NCBI GenBank assembly: GCA_020200615.1
Contig: JAIVIH010000267.1
Span: 1-14,053 of the forward strand
Source of the DNA: Actinomycetota bacterium
GTDB taxonomy: Bacteria; Actinomycetota; Acidimicrobiia; Acidimicrobiales; AC-14
Direction: 5' to 3'
DNA length: 14,053 bases
Below, piece after piece: positions 1-7,655 of this stretch (position 1 is the first letter of the stretch; each line of letters starts with the position of its first letter). The translations under genes were made by a program, and so were the position numbers. The notes under the pieces were generated by a model. The model ran no database searches. It saw nothing but the letters and a program-made list of their open reading frames with translations, and was not told where the DNA came from.

Positions 1-687
1 GTCCAGGAGGCTGGCGGCGTGACGCCGGGCGATCACGTGGAGCTCGTAGGGGAACCGGGGGGCGAAGGGGACGTAGGCCAGGAAGCTGCGGTTCTGGTCA
101 ACCACGCGGACCTCGTCGGCCCGCTCCTTGGCCACCACGTCGCACAGCACGCACGTGCCGTGGGCGACGAGGTGGGCCTGGGCCCTCTCCAGCTCACGGA
201 GGGGGACGGGAGGGATCTCCGGATAGGCGTAGATCTGGCCGTGGGGGTGGTGGAGCGTCACCCCCACCGCCTCACCCTTGTTCTCGAACACGAACACGTA
301 CGCGACCTCCTCCCGAGCACCTAGCTCGGCGTAGCGGTGGGCCCACACATCGACAACCCGTTGGATCTGCTCGGCCGTCATCCCGGCCATGGTCAGGTCG
401 TGCTCATCGGTGTAGAGCACCACCTCGTTGGCGCCCAGAGCCGGCTCCACGGGGTACAGCCGGGATGAGGCGACGGCAGGCAGCGGCGGGTGGGCAGACA
501 GAGAGGGGAACTTGTTGTCGAAGACGACCATCTCGTACTCATGGCGCGGCACTTCGGTGGGCCGGTCCGGATCGCGGGTCGGGCACAGCGGACAGTGTTC
601 GGCCGGGGGCAGGAAGGTGCGATCCTGGCGGTGCGAGGCCACCGTCCGCCACTCCCCGGTAAGGGGATCCCTCCGCCGCTCCGTCAC
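1..687 (-). CDS. galT: Galactose-1-phosphate uridylyltransferase GalT (3' end beyond window)
   Basis: Leloir-pathway enzyme, cytosolic: it moves UMP from UDP-glucose to galactose-1-phosphate, giving UDP-galactose and glucose-1-phosphate. Seen: 229 codons of roughly 330-350 expected, still open at the left edge. The zinc site is recognisable: CPLC (C32, C35), H96 in a DEHDLTM stretch, and H147 of the HPHGQIYAYP motif. H149 in the same motif is the histidine that becomes uridylylated in this family. A second CVLC pair (C179, C182) is also present. The start is GTG at 687; its GTGA overlaps the stop of the upstream hydrolase by 4 nt, so translation is probably coupled. A galactokinase could lie beyond the edge, but this cannot be seen. 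Identification is firm. Confidence 0.96.
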   Translation of the reverse strand, partial: MTERRRDPLTGEWRTVASHRQDRTFLPPAEHCPLCPTRDPDRPTEVPRHEYEMVVFDNKFPSLSAHPPLPAVASSRLYPVEPALGANEVVLYTDEHDLTMAGMTAEQIQRVVDVWAHRYAELGAREEVAYVFVFENKGEAVGVTLHHPHGQIYAYPEIPPVPLRELERAQAHLVAHGTCVLCDVVAKERADEVRVVDQNRSFLAYVPFAPRFPYELHVIARRHAASLLD

Positions 688-3419
688 CGGGCCACCTGCG
701 GGGTCCACGAGAAGAAGGTGAGGCTCCGACCGTCGTCCTTGGTGAGGGGCTCGGCCACCATCGTCGCCTTCGGCTCTGCCGCCCAGCGCAGGAGGTCGGC
801 CAGCACGGAACAGGCAGCCACGTCGCCCGTCACGGCGCGCTCGGTCAGGCGGTACTGGCAGAAGATCAGGCGGCCGGCGCCGACTCCGTGAGATCCGACG
901 ACGGTTCCCGTCACCGCTCCGGGCACCGGCTTGTAGGCGATGACCACCGCGGTATCGGGAAAGGGCTGACCGTCGATGGTGCCGATGGCGCTGGCGGCCT
1001 GGATGGTGGAGTCCTCCGCCACCAGGACCGTCCGCCGGGGGAGGGACGGGATGGCGCCCGAGTCGGTGGTGAACTGGAAGACGGACGAGCCCCAAGCCGT
1101 GCCTATGCCCTCGATGGTCAGGGGCACGGGAAAGTGCACGGCGGCAGCGCGGGGCTGGGCCAGCACGACCACGACGCGACCCCCGTCCAGCTCCCGCCGA
1201 ACGGCGACGGCGGCGGCCTCGTCCAAGGCCGTTTCGCCGATCACGAGGGGGCCTTCGGCCGAGGAGATGGCTCCCGTCGATCCCAGCGCCACCTCGTCCA
1301 GGTCGCCCCCGATCAACCTCACGGGGACGTCGATCCCGGGGGGGGCCACCACGTGGATGGGGTAGCGGTTCTCGGCGATCATCCTGCCCGCCGAGCGAAG
1401 CCGGATCACGAGGTCGTGGCTCCCGGGCACTCCGGGAGCGGTGACCCTGACTTCTCCCAGGGCCGTCGCTCGGTGGCCCTCGATATCGCCCAGCCACAGG
1501 GGCGAGGCGACGACCTCCTCGATCCCCAGGGGAATGGCGTCCGCGAACCGGGCTTCGATCTCCACGTCCTGCAGCACGGGGCCGTCATTGGCCACGTGGA
1601 GCTCGGCCCGCACGAGTTCCTCGGCCGCCACCACCAGGCTGTCCAGCGTCAGGATCGGGAGCACCACCTGGTTGGCCCGCCGCATCTCCTCCGCCGCCAG
1701 CCGCTTGGGCCGGCGGTACAGGTCGAGAACCCCGTTCAACTCGTGGGGCACGTCGGTCAGCTCGGTGAGGCAGTACCCCCCGACGTGGTCGTGACGGCGG
1801 AACACCTCAGCCTGGAGGCGGTCGGACAGGCCCTGGTAGCGCTGGGTCTCCAGCACGAAGCGCCCGATGGTGCCGGGCCACAAGGTGCCGGCCAGCCCGG
1901 CAGCGTGGACGGCGCGGGTGTCCCAGAACGGGGGTTGCGCTTGCAGCGGCATCTCCGGGAGCCCCCAGTCGCCGAACTCGGTGACGAAGAAGGGCCGGCC
2001 GCAGGTGGCCAGGGCCCCGGCGGCGACATCGATCTTGGCCAGGTACTCCCGGTGGAGCCGGCCGTACCAGTGGGCAGTGAGGATGGGGGAAACGAAGACG
2101 CGGTCTGGGCCAGGCTCGACCCAGTCGTTCTCGATAACCGGTCGAGTCGGGTCGTTCTTGGTTACGGCGCCGGCGAGGGTACGGGCGAAGGACTCGTAGC
2201 CGTCCCAGTAGCGGGCCTCGTGCAGGCCGTCGCAGATCTCGTTCATCGCCGACCACAGGATGATGCTCGGGTGGTTCCGGTCGCGGCGGACCTGCTCGCG
2301 GATGGCGGTCACCGCCCGGCGAGCCAGAAGAGTGTCGGCCCCCATCTCCTTGTGGTCGATTGGCTCGGCCACGGGCAGGTCGCAGTGCAGGAACATTCCC
2401 ACCTCGTCGCACACGTCCAGGTACGTGGGCGTGAAGCCCCTGATGTGCAGCCGGAGAGTGTTGAACCCCATGGCCTGGGCCTGGGCCACCTCCTGCACGA
2501 TCTCGTCCCGTGAGCCGTCGCCGTACAGCTCCTCGGCCCGGAACCCTTGGACGAGAACGCTCTTCATCCGGTACGGCTCCCCGTTGACGAGGATGCGGCT
2601 GCCCTCGACGCGCACGGTGCGCAGCCCGAAGCGGGCCGACCGGCTGTCGCTCAACCCGCCGCCGGCGTGAGCGTCGACGAGGACGTCGTGGAGCACGGGT
2701 GACTCCGGTGACCAGTGCCCGGCAGTCGTCGGCCCCAACCGCGCTTCGATCGTCTCCCGGGACCGGCCCGGCACCTCTATCCCGATCTCACGGGCCACGC
2801 CCAGCGTCCGCACTCCGACCCGCGTGTTGACGGCGACCTCGGCCCGGTTGTCGACTTCGACGGTGACGACGAGGTCGTCGGGGTCGGCGTTCACGAAGAC
2901 GTCCCCGACCACGACCGGGCCGTGACGCCGCAGCGTCACCGACTGCCAGATCCCGCCGTAGGTCATGTACAGGGAAGGCCGGCTCGGGAAGACCTGATTG
3001 GCCCACCCCTGCTTGCCGTGGGCCAGGCTGAGGTGCTCGGGGTCGTCGAGCGAGGGATCGAACACACGAACCGCGAGCCGGTTCTCCCCCGGGACCAGGG
3101 CGTCGCCGGGATCGAGCTCGAACGGGGTGAACGGGCTGTCGTGGCTGCCGAGGAGGACGTCGTTGACGTACACGTCGGCCACGTCCATCACCGCCCCGAA
3201 CCGCAGGCTCCAGTGCCCGTCAACGTCGTCGAGCACGAACGACCGGCGGTACCACGCCGTTCCGTCCAGCTCGAGGTGACCCTGGGCCTCCCAAAGCCCA
3301 GGGACGAGGATGGTCGACCGCTCCTGCTCGTCCAGCTCGGTGAGTTTGTGGTCTCCGGGGAAGAAATCCCACTCCCCGTCCAACGACGCGGTCCGGCTGC
3401 TGTCGAACCGCAGGCTCAT
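684..3419 (-). CDS. Glycoside hydrolase family 2 (beta-galactosidase/beta-glucuronidase type)
   Basis: A 911-residue retaining exo-glycosidase. Seen: N-terminal jelly-roll sugar-binding domain (about residues 10-165, with DGEWDF, WYRRSF and GGIWQSVTLRR), an immunoglobulin-like domain (about 166-270), and a TIM barrel (about 271-580). The acid/base is E394 in NHPSIILWSAMNE and the nucleophile is E481 in FVTEFGDWG. After a further beta-rich stretch, about residues 690-895 form an extra alpha/beta-looking domain that I cannot name; it loosely suggests the amidotransferase-like folds attached to some glycosidases. There is no signal peptide, so the enzyme should be cytosolic and act on imported oligosaccharides or glycosides. 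Substrate is not settled by sequence; its place beside galT favours a galactoside. The ATG at 3419 has no clear ribosome site of its own and overlaps (ATGA) the end of a 26-codon upstream ORF. Confidence 0.93.
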   Translation of the reverse strand: MSLRFDSSRTASLDGEWDFFPGDHKLTELDEQERSTILVPGLWEAQGHLELDGTAWYRRSFVLDDVDGHWSLRFGAVMDVADVYVNDVLLGSHDSPFTPFELDPGDALVPGENRLAVRVFDPSLDDPEHLSLAHGKQGWANQVFPSRPSLYMTYGGIWQSVTLRRHGPVVVGDVFVNADPDDLVVTVEVDNRAEVAVNTRVGVRTLGVAREIGIEVPGRSRETIEARLGPTTAGHWSPESPVLHDVLVDAHAGGGLSDSRSARFGLRTVRVEGSRILVNGEPYRMKSVLVQGFRAEELYGDGSRDEIVQEVAQAQAMGFNTLRLHIRGFTPTYLDVCDEVGMFLHCDLPVAEPIDHKEMGADTLLARRAVTAIREQVRRDRNHPSIILWSAMNEICDGLHEARYWDGYESFARTLAGAVTKNDPTRPVIENDWVEPGPDRVFVSPILTAHWYGRLHREYLAKIDVAAGALATCGRPFFVTEFGDWGLPEMPLQAQPPFWDTRAVHAAGLAGTLWPGTIGRFVLETQRYQGLSDRLQAEVFRRHDHVGGYCLTELTDVPHELNGVLDLYRRPKRLAAEEMRRANQVVLPILTLDSLVVAAEELVRAELHVANDGPVLQDVEIEARFADAIPLGIEEVVASPLWLGDIEGHRATALGEVRVTAPGVPGSHDLVIRLRSAGRMIAENRYPIHVVAPPGIDVPVRLIGGDLDEVALGSTGAISSAEGPLVIGETALDEAAAVAVRRELDGGRVVVVLAQPRAAAVHFPVPLTIEGIGTAWGSSVFQFTTDSGAIPSLPRRTVLVAEDSTIQAASAIGTIDGQPFPDTAVVIAYKPVPGAVTGTVVGSHGVGAGRLIFCQYRLTERAVTGDVAACSVLADLLRWAAEPKATMVAEPLTKDDGRSLTFFSWTPQVAR

Positions 3420-3496
3420 CGGGCTGCCGCCTTCGGCGGCCGCCCCGCTGAGCGGGGCCCTGTGCTCACTGATTCGCTCGCCTGCGGCGCGCTCAT
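3416..3496 (-). CDS. 26-residue ORF encoded by a hairpin repeat, bridging dehydrogenase and hydrolase
   Basis: Small ORF starting at ATG 3496, 4 nt after the dehydrogenase stop, and ending in a TGA that overlaps the hydrolase start as ATGA. A run of G residues (GGGGGG, the end of the dehydrogenase gene) sits about 7 nt upstream and could act as a ribosome site. The peptide contains STGPRSAGRPPKAAAR; its second half is simply the translation of two tandem hairpins. It could couple translation of the hydrolase to the dehydrogenase, or be a chance frame through a dispersed repeat. No functional domain is recognised. Confidence 0.35.
   Translation of the reverse strand: MSAPQASESVSTGPRSAGRPPKAAAR
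3426..3458. repeat. Tandem hairpin repeat, copy A
   Basis: Two adjacent perfect hairpins: GCCGCC-TTC-GGCGGC at 3426-3440 and GCCCCGC-TGA-GCGGGGC at 3442-3458, followed by CCT. The same order (a TTC-loop hairpin, then a GCCCCG hairpin, then GGGCCCT) recurs at 7656-7685. It lies inside the operon between dehydrogenase and hydrolase. It has no U-tract, so it may act as a processing or attenuation structure instead of a full terminator. Confidence 0.65.
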
Positions 3497-3500
3497 CCGG

Positions 3501-4541
3501 TCACCCCCCCATCACGAGCCCGACCTTACCGACGCGGCCCTCGTCGGCCAGGGCATAGGCCGAGGCTGCGTCGGTCAGCTCGAACCGGTTCGTGACCACC
3601 ACCTCGGGATGGAGGTTCCACCGAACGAGGCGGTCCACCAGCTCGTCCATCCGGCCGATACTCGTGACCCACGACCCGATGACCGTCACCTGCCTGTGGA
3701 TGAGGACGGGGCTGACATCCATGGCCAGCGTCCCCCCCTCACCGACCAGCACGCACCGGCCCCAGCGGCGGAGACCGGCGAGGGCCAGGGCGCGAGCGGC
3801 CGCATTGCCCGAGCAGTCCACCGCCACTTCGCAGCCGAGCCCGCCCGTCAGATCCCGAATCTCACTGACGGCGTCGTCGCTCGACCGCAGGCCGTGGGTG
3901 ACGGCCCCGAGCGTCTCGGCCAGTGCCAGGCGCTCCGGCACCACGTCGGCGCCGATCACCATCCGAGCCCCCATGGCCTGGGCCAGGAGGCCGGCGGCCA
4001 GCCCCACCGGGCCCATGCCCGTGATGAGCACCGCGTCCCGTCCCGAGACGGCGGCCCGGGTGAGGGCCTCGTAAGCCGTCCCGAACCCGCAGGCCACGCA
4101 GGCGCCGTCCACGAACGAGAGCGACGGAGACAGGGCCACGCACGTCGACTCCTCGGCCAGGAGGTAGGGAGCGTGACCCCCGTCCCGCTGCCAGCCGTAC
4201 GCGGCGCGCAGCGGGGACGTGCAGCTGATCATGTACCCGGAGCGGCAGTCGGGGCAGAGGCCACAACCGGCGATGTGGTAGAGCAGCACCCGGTCGCCCG
4301 CACCGAAACGCCGGCAGCCGGGCCCGGCCTCGGCGATCTCGCCCGCCGGCTCGTGACCGGCAATGACGTCGCGGTACGCCTCGGGACCGGTACCCAGGTG
4401 CTCCCGGTAGATCGCCCGCAGGTCGCTGCCACAGATGGTGGACGCCCGCATACGAACCAGCACCTGACTGGGCCCGGGCCCCGGTAGGGGGACCTCGCGG
4501 ATGTCGACCCGGCGGCCCCCGGGAAGGAAGACCCCGGGCAT
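3501..4541 (-). CDS. Zinc-dependent NAD(H) medium-chain alcohol/polyol dehydrogenase
   Basis: A 346-residue medium-chain dehydrogenase, the usual size. Catalytic zinc ligands: C37 (TICGSD) and H63-E64 (AGHEPAGE). The structural zinc site is C93, C96, C99 and C107. The Rossmann fold has GMGPVG (175-180) with D199 at the end of the second strand, which favours NAD(H) over NADP(H). The family oxidises sugar alcohols, secondary alcohols and threonine; the substrate here is unknown, and a galactose-derived polyol or sugar would fit the neighbours. The start is placed at ATG 4541, with AGGAG at 4545-4549 but only 3 nt of spacing. A TTG at 4562, just after the mutase stop, is an alternative that adds 7 residues. 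The frame stays open further upstream, but there it overlaps the mutase gene and is not believable. Confidence 0.9.
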   Translation of the reverse strand: MPGVFLPGGRRVDIREVPLPGPGPSQVLVRMRASTICGSDLRAIYREHLGTGPEAYRDVIAGHEPAGEIAEAGPGCRRFGAGDRVLLYHIAGCGLCPDCRSGYMISCTSPLRAAYGWQRDGGHAPYLLAEESTCVALSPSLSFVDGACVACGFGTAYEALTRAAVSGRDAVLITGMGPVGLAAGLLAQAMGARMVIGADVVPERLALAETLGAVTHGLRSSDDAVSEIRDLTGGLGCEVAVDCSGNAAARALALAGLRRWGRCVLVGEGGTLAMDVSPVLIHRQVTVIGSWVTSIGRMDELVDRLVRWNLHPEVVVTNRFELTDAASAYALADEGRVGKVGLVMGG

Positions 4542-4564
4542 CGTCTCCTGGGACTCCCGCAATG

Positions 4565-5962
4565 TCAGCGGATTCCCCGCCCCTGCTCGCCTTCCCCTCT
4601 CGGGATCCACACCGTCTCCGGCTCCCCGAGGAGCACCTGGTTGGCGAACTCCACCCCCTGCATGGCCGAGTGGTCCATGTTCCCGATCTCGTAAAGCCAG
4701 GCGCCGAACCGCCCTCGCGACCAGATGTCCTGCGAACGCAGCCAGGGCTGGATGGTGCCCAGCGACTCGTCGCGCGTGACCGACGGGACCGGGTAGGTCA
4801 TGTCGGGGGAGCACAGCCACGTGGTGGCGATGAGGTCGCGGTCGGACTCGTCCATCAGGCCGGTCTGGATCAACCCGTCGATCACCCGGTCGACGATGGT
4901 GGACTCGGCCTCCGGCTTGTGGGGCGAGCGGGACGTCTCGGTCAAGAACAGCGTCTGGTCGGGCTTCGGGGTGATGTACGGCGAGTAGTTCGACAGGTAG
5001 GTCACCCGGTAGAACGGGACCTCGGGCTCAGGGAAGTAGATCCAGTTCTTGGTGCTGTCGGCCGGTCGGTCCAGCCCGACCCCCACGATGTGGCTCCCAC
5101 TCCAATACAGGCCCGTGCTGGCCGTGCGGACGGCATCGGGGGCGGACTCGAGCGATCCCACCAGCTTGTTCAAGGGCATGGTGGAGAGGAGCACGTCGTA
5201 CGGCCAGCGTCGTCCGTCGGTCGTGCGCACCTCCTTGGCCTCGGGATCGACAGAGGCGACGGGAGTTTCCAAGTGGAGCTTGTGGTCCACGTACTTGCGC
5301 AACCCGTCATAGAGGAACCCGGTACCGCCCCTGAGCGGGTAGCGGAACACGTTGTTGGGGCCCCACGTCGCCTTGTCTTCCTCGACGATCACGTTGCGCA
5401 GGATCGCCTCCACGTCGACCACGGAGACTCGTTCCCCGATCCACACGTAGTTCATCAACTCGGCGGGCGTGGCCCACACTTTGAAGTTGTACGGGAGCAT
5501 GAAGTGCTTGGCGATCCCGGCTCCGAACACGCCTTGCACCCACTCGGCGAAGTTGGTCGGCGACTGCTCGACGCGCTGGGCCTCGATGAGGCCGAGAACG
5601 CACTCCAGCACGGTCTGGGACTCCAAGGACCGGATGTTGTTCTGGAAGGGGTAGGCGATGAAGCGGTCCTCCATCCAGACCCACGCTTCTCGCTGCAACT
5701 CCGTGTAGTCGCCGCCCATGAGCTTGTCGACCAGCTCGTCGTAGTACTCGTAGTGGCTGAACATCACGTGGCCACCGATGTCGTACGTGAAGCCGGCCTC
5801 GTCGGTGAAGGACGTGGCCAGGCCCCCCACGTAGTCGTTGGCCTCGAGGATCACCCAGTCGTCATAGCCCAGCTCTTGAAGCCGGTAACCGGCGCCCAGC
5901 CCAGTGGGGCCGGCGCCGATGATGACGATCCGAGGAGAGGTAGAAGCGTCGCCGTGACCCAT
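4565..5962 (-). CDS. glf: UDP-galactopyranose mutase, eukaryotic-type
   Basis: FAD enzyme interconverting UDP-galactopyranose and UDP-galactofuranose, the donor for galactofuranose polymers. 465 residues, longer than ordinary bacterial Glf (about 370-390) and near fungal and protist enzymes (about 480-510). Seen: dinucleotide motif GAGPTG (16-21); the histidine loop [11 protein letters not shown] (63-73); [19 protein letters not shown] with R178; NWGPN-like [20 protein letters not shown] with R319 followed by SNYSPY; YPVPS with Y390; and [11 protein letters not shown] then Y424-E-I-G-N428. These line up by eye with the two diphosphate-binding arginines and the active-site tyrosines of the Aspergillus enzyme. 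One change: the fungal GNQDHSF is GNMDHSA here. The start is ATG 5962 with AAAGGA at 5967-5972. It is the first gene of the operon. A related amine-oxidase-like flavoprotein of other function is the main alternative. Confidence 0.85.
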   Translation of the reverse strand: MGHGDASTSPRIVIIGAGPTGLGAGYRLQELGYDDWVILEANDYVGGLATSFTDEAGFTYDIGGHVMFSHYEYYDELVDKLMGGDYTELQREAWVWMEDRFIAYPFQNNIRSLESQTVLECVLGLIEAQRVEQSPTNFAEWVQGVFGAGIAKHFMLPYNFKVWATPAELMNYVWIGERVSVVDVEAILRNVIVEEDKATWGPNNVFRYPLRGGTGFLYDGLRKYVDHKLHLETPVASVDPEAKEVRTTDGRRWPYDVLLSTMPLNKLVGSLESAPDAVRTASTGLYWSGSHIVGVGLDRPADSTKNWIYFPEPEVPFYRVTYLSNYSPYITPKPDQTLFLTETSRSPHKPEAESTIVDRVIDGLIQTGLMDESDRDLIATTWLCSPDMTYPVPSVTRDESLGTIQPWLRSQDIWSRGRFGAWLYEIGNMDHSAMQGVEFANQVLLGEPETVWIPRGEGEQGRGIR

Positions 5963-5966
5963 GGAG

Positions 5967-5972
5967 TCCTTT
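5967..5972 (-). promoter_or_regulatory. Ribosome binding site of the mutase gene
   Basis: AAAGGA, 4 nt before ATG 5962. It decides between this start and a TTG ten codons upstream (5992), which has no such site. Confidence 0.6.
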
Positions 5973-6130
5973 CGTGGGTGGCTCCTGGGCAAGACGAGAT
6001 CGAACCTGGGATGCCTAACGTCTCTCCGTCCGGAACTTCAGCGATGGACACCAGAGCTAATCGAACACAACCGCAGGCTGCTTTCTCAACCGGCGGACCG
6101 AATCCTAGCGAACGGCGTGGAAGGCGGGGA

Positions 6131-6190
6131 CTACGTGAGCAGCAGGATGAGGATGATGATGAGGATGAGGGTGCCGAGGCCGATGTACAT
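6131..6190 (-). CDS. 19-residue hydrophobic membrane peptide
   Basis: Reads MYIGLGTLILIIILILLLT then TAG. The start ATG (6190) is preceded by GGAGG at 6195-6199 with 4 nt spacing, the strongest ribosome site in the window. Almost the whole peptide is one Ile/Leu-rich membrane segment. Its stop is 168 nt before the mutase start, so it may have its own transcript or head the operon mRNA. Too short for ordinary gene callers. I recall very short Ile/Leu-rich membrane peptides being common in actinobacteria, but I cannot name a family or function. Confidence 0.55.
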   Translation of the reverse strand: MYIGLGTLILIIILILLLT

Positions 6191-6343
6191 GGTTCCTCCA
6201 CGTTCGGGGTCCTAGGCGACCCGTTCCCTCATCCAGGCCCGAACAAACCCTCCCGTCGCGGGGCAGGAAGCGCTTGAGTTTCATCGCGCCGGGTATGTAG
6301 GGCCGGACCTTCGCGGTCACGTACACCTCATCATTCACACCCG

Positions 6344-6349
6344 AAGGAG
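6344..6349 (+). promoter_or_regulatory. Ribosome binding site of the SRPBCC gene
   Basis: AAGGAG, 10 nt before ATG 6360. The spacing is on the long side, but no better start exists in frame. Confidence 0.5.
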
Positions 6350-6359
6350 TGGATCTGTC

Positions 6360-6809
6360 ATGAGCACAGTCGAAAAGAGCATCGTCGTCGACCGGCCGGT
6401 ACGCACGGTCTATGACCAGTGGACGCAGTTCGAGGACTTCCCCCGTTTCATGGAGGGCGTCGAGGAGGTCGTGCAGCTGGACGACACCCGCTTGCACTGG
6501 GTCGCCGAGATCGCCGGCGCCAAGCGTGAGTGGGACGCCGAGATCACGCAGCAGATCCCGGATCAGGAGGTTGCCTGGCGCAGCCTGAACGGCTCGGACA
6601 ACGCCGGGGTCGTGACCTTCCAGCCCTTGGGTGCCGACTCCACCAACGTGACTCTGCGTCTCGACTTCGACCCCGAAGGTCTGATGGAGACCATCGGAGA
6701 CAAGCTCGGATTCGTGTCGAAGCGCACCGAGGGCGACCTCGAGCGGTTCAAGGACTTCATCGAGAGCCGCGGCGTCGAGACCGGCGCCTGGCGAGGCCAG
6801 GTCAGCTGA
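6360..6809 (+). CDS. SRPBCC (START/Bet v1-like) family protein, cyclase/dehydrase type
   Basis: 149 residues, a single SRPBCC domain filling the whole protein. Seen: the typical opening of paired beta strands and helices (MSTVEKSIVVDRPVRTVYDQ, then WTQFEDFPRFMEGVEEV), followed by a beta-sheet core (LHWVAEIAGAKREWDAEI, VAWRSLNG, AGVVTFQPL, TNVTLRLDF) and the long C-terminal helix (about residues 110-138). The fold has a hydrophobic pocket for lipids or polycyclic ligands. Members labelled polyketide cyclase are mostly of unknown role, and there are no polyketide genes nearby, so no reaction is assigned. No signal peptide; cytosolic. It is followed directly by a strong hairpin and appears to be a single-gene transcript. 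Confidence 0.88.
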   Translation: MSTVEKSIVVDRPVRTVYDQWTQFEDFPRFMEGVEEVVQLDDTRLHWVAEIAGAKREWDAEITQQIPDQEVAWRSLNGSDNAGVVTFQPLGADSTNVTLRLDFDPEGLMETIGDKLGFVSKRTEGDLERFKDFIESRGVETGAWRGQVS

Positions 6810-6818
6810 TCCCATCCC

Positions 6819-6846
6819 GCCGGGGGGCCCGCTTGGGCTCCCCGGC
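6819..6846 (+). terminator. GC-rich hairpin after the SRPBCC gene
   Basis: A 12-bp stem with one G-T pair and a GCTT tetraloop: GCCGGGGGGCCC / GGGCTCCCCGGC. It begins 10 nt after the stop codon. There is no T-tract, as is usual for high-GC actinobacterial terminators, so termination is inferred from strength and position. Confidence 0.65.
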
Positions 6847-6885
6847 GGCCTCGACGGGCGCGCCGGGAAGCCGTCTGGGCACCAC

Positions 6886-6891
6886 TAACGT
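6886..6891 (+). promoter_or_regulatory. Likely -10 box of a leaderless promoter for the L,D-transpeptidase
   Basis: TAACGT fits the actinobacterial TANNNT -10 pattern. It ends 6 nt before the GTG at 6898, so transcription would start at or next to the start codon. No ribosome site precedes that GTG, which agrees with a leaderless mRNA. No clear -35 was found. Confidence 0.45.
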
Positions 6892-6897
6892 TGGCTC

Positions 6898-7650
6898 GTG
6901 CCCCGTCGCCTCTTACCGCTATTGGCCCTGGTCCTGCTTCTGGCTGCGTGCTCGAGCAGCTCGCCCAAGGTCGCGTCCCCCACGTCGACCATGGCCGGCC
7001 CGGCCGGCACTTCCAATGCCGCGCCGCCGACCACCGTCGCCGCTGCTCCCCTGTACACGGTGGCCACGGCCAGGGTTCCGTCGGTCGAGGTGTTCGACGA
7101 GCCGGGGGCGAGCGAGGCCGCTCGCGCCGTCGAGAATCCCCATCCCCGCTACCTCACGCCCCGGGTCTTCCTGGTCCGCGAGGATCGGGGCGACTGGCTC
7201 AACGTCCTGCTTCCCATGCGCCCGAACGGGACGACGGGCTGGATCCGGAAGGCGGACGTGACCCTGGAGCAGCACGACTACCGCATCGAGATCGAGTTGG
7301 CCGGGCACCGGCTCACCGTCCACCGCGGCCACGAGCTGTTGTTCGACGAGCCCGTCGGCGTGGGCACCGGCAACACGCCGACCCCGGGCGGACTCTTCTA
7401 CACGACCGAGCTGCTCATCCCCGACGGGCAGCCGGAGTACGGCGCCTACGCCTACGGGCTATCGGGCTTCTCCGAGGTGTGGTTCAGCTTCGGCAACGGG
7501 GGCGACGGCCAGTTCGGGATCCACGGCACCAACCAGCCAGAGTGGGTGGGCTCCGACGTGAGCAACGGCTGCATCCGCATGACGAACGAGGCCATCACCA
7601 AGCTGGCCGAGACCCTCCCCATAGGCGTCCCGGTGGAGATAAAGGCCTAA
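6898..7650 (+). CDS. L,D-transpeptidase (YkuD domain) lipoprotein
   Basis: Peptidoglycan cross-linking enzyme on the outer face of the cytoplasmic membrane. The family uses a cysteine to form 3-3 cross-links between stem peptides or to attach proteins to them. 250 residues: a lipoprotein signal (MPRRLLPLLALVLLLAAC, lipobox L15-A-A-C18), a Ser/Thr/Pro/Ala linker (19-50), a bacterial SH3-like domain (about 52-122, with WLNVLL and TTGWIRKADV), and the YkuD domain (about 127-250). The active site is H209 (FGIHGTN) with SNGCIRM, C225 being the nucleophile and R227 conserved. The start is GTG 6898 because it gives a perfect lipoprotein signal. It converges on the murA-like gene with only the tandem hairpin between them. 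Confidence 0.93.
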   Translation: MPRRLLPLLALVLLLAACSSSSPKVASPTSTMAGPAGTSNAAPPTTVAAAPLYTVATARVPSVEVFDEPGASEAARAVENPHPRYLTPRVFLVREDRGDWLNVLLPMRPNGTTGWIRKADVTLEQHDYRIEIELAGHRLTVHRGHELLFDEPVGVGTGNTPTPGGLFYTTELLIPDGQPEYGAYAYGLSGFSEVWFSFGNGGDGQFGIHGTNQPEWVGSDVSNGCIRMTNEAITKLAETLPIGVPVEIKA

Positions 7651-7655
7651 TTGCT

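Larger units (their letters stand above)
5963..6359. other. Intergenic region between the galactose operon and the SRPBCC gene
   Basis: A 397-nt divergent gap. It holds the 19-residue membrane peptide on the minus strand (6131-6190) and the leader of the plus-strand SRPBCC gene. A minus-strand TTGAGA at 6084-6089 could be a -35 for the operon (5/6 to consensus), but no convincing -10 follows it at normal spacing. GGGTAT occurs on the plus strand upstream of the SRPBCC gene without a well-spaced partner box. No tRNA or riboswitch fold was recognised. Confidence 0.5.

Noticed and set aside
888..4487. Long open plus-strand frames (for example 888-2513 and 2715-4487)
   Set aside because: They are antisense to well-identified GH2 and dehydrogenase genes and read as Pro/Gly/Arg/His-rich sequence with no domain; such frames are expected in very GC-rich DNA.
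4542..4820. Extended N-terminus for the dehydrogenase
   Set aside because: The added residues overlap the mutase coding region, resemble no dehydrogenase sequence, and a normal family N-terminus begins at ATG 4541.
5963..6130. tRNA or riboswitch in the intergenic region
   Set aside because: No cloverleaf arms, T-loop with matching stems, or known aptamer motif could be assembled by eye.
6275..6300. Stress-sigma-like promoter (GTTT then GGGTAT) before the SRPBCC gene
   Set aside because: The two boxes are only 9 nt apart, too close for the SigB/SigF spacing of about 13-17 nt.
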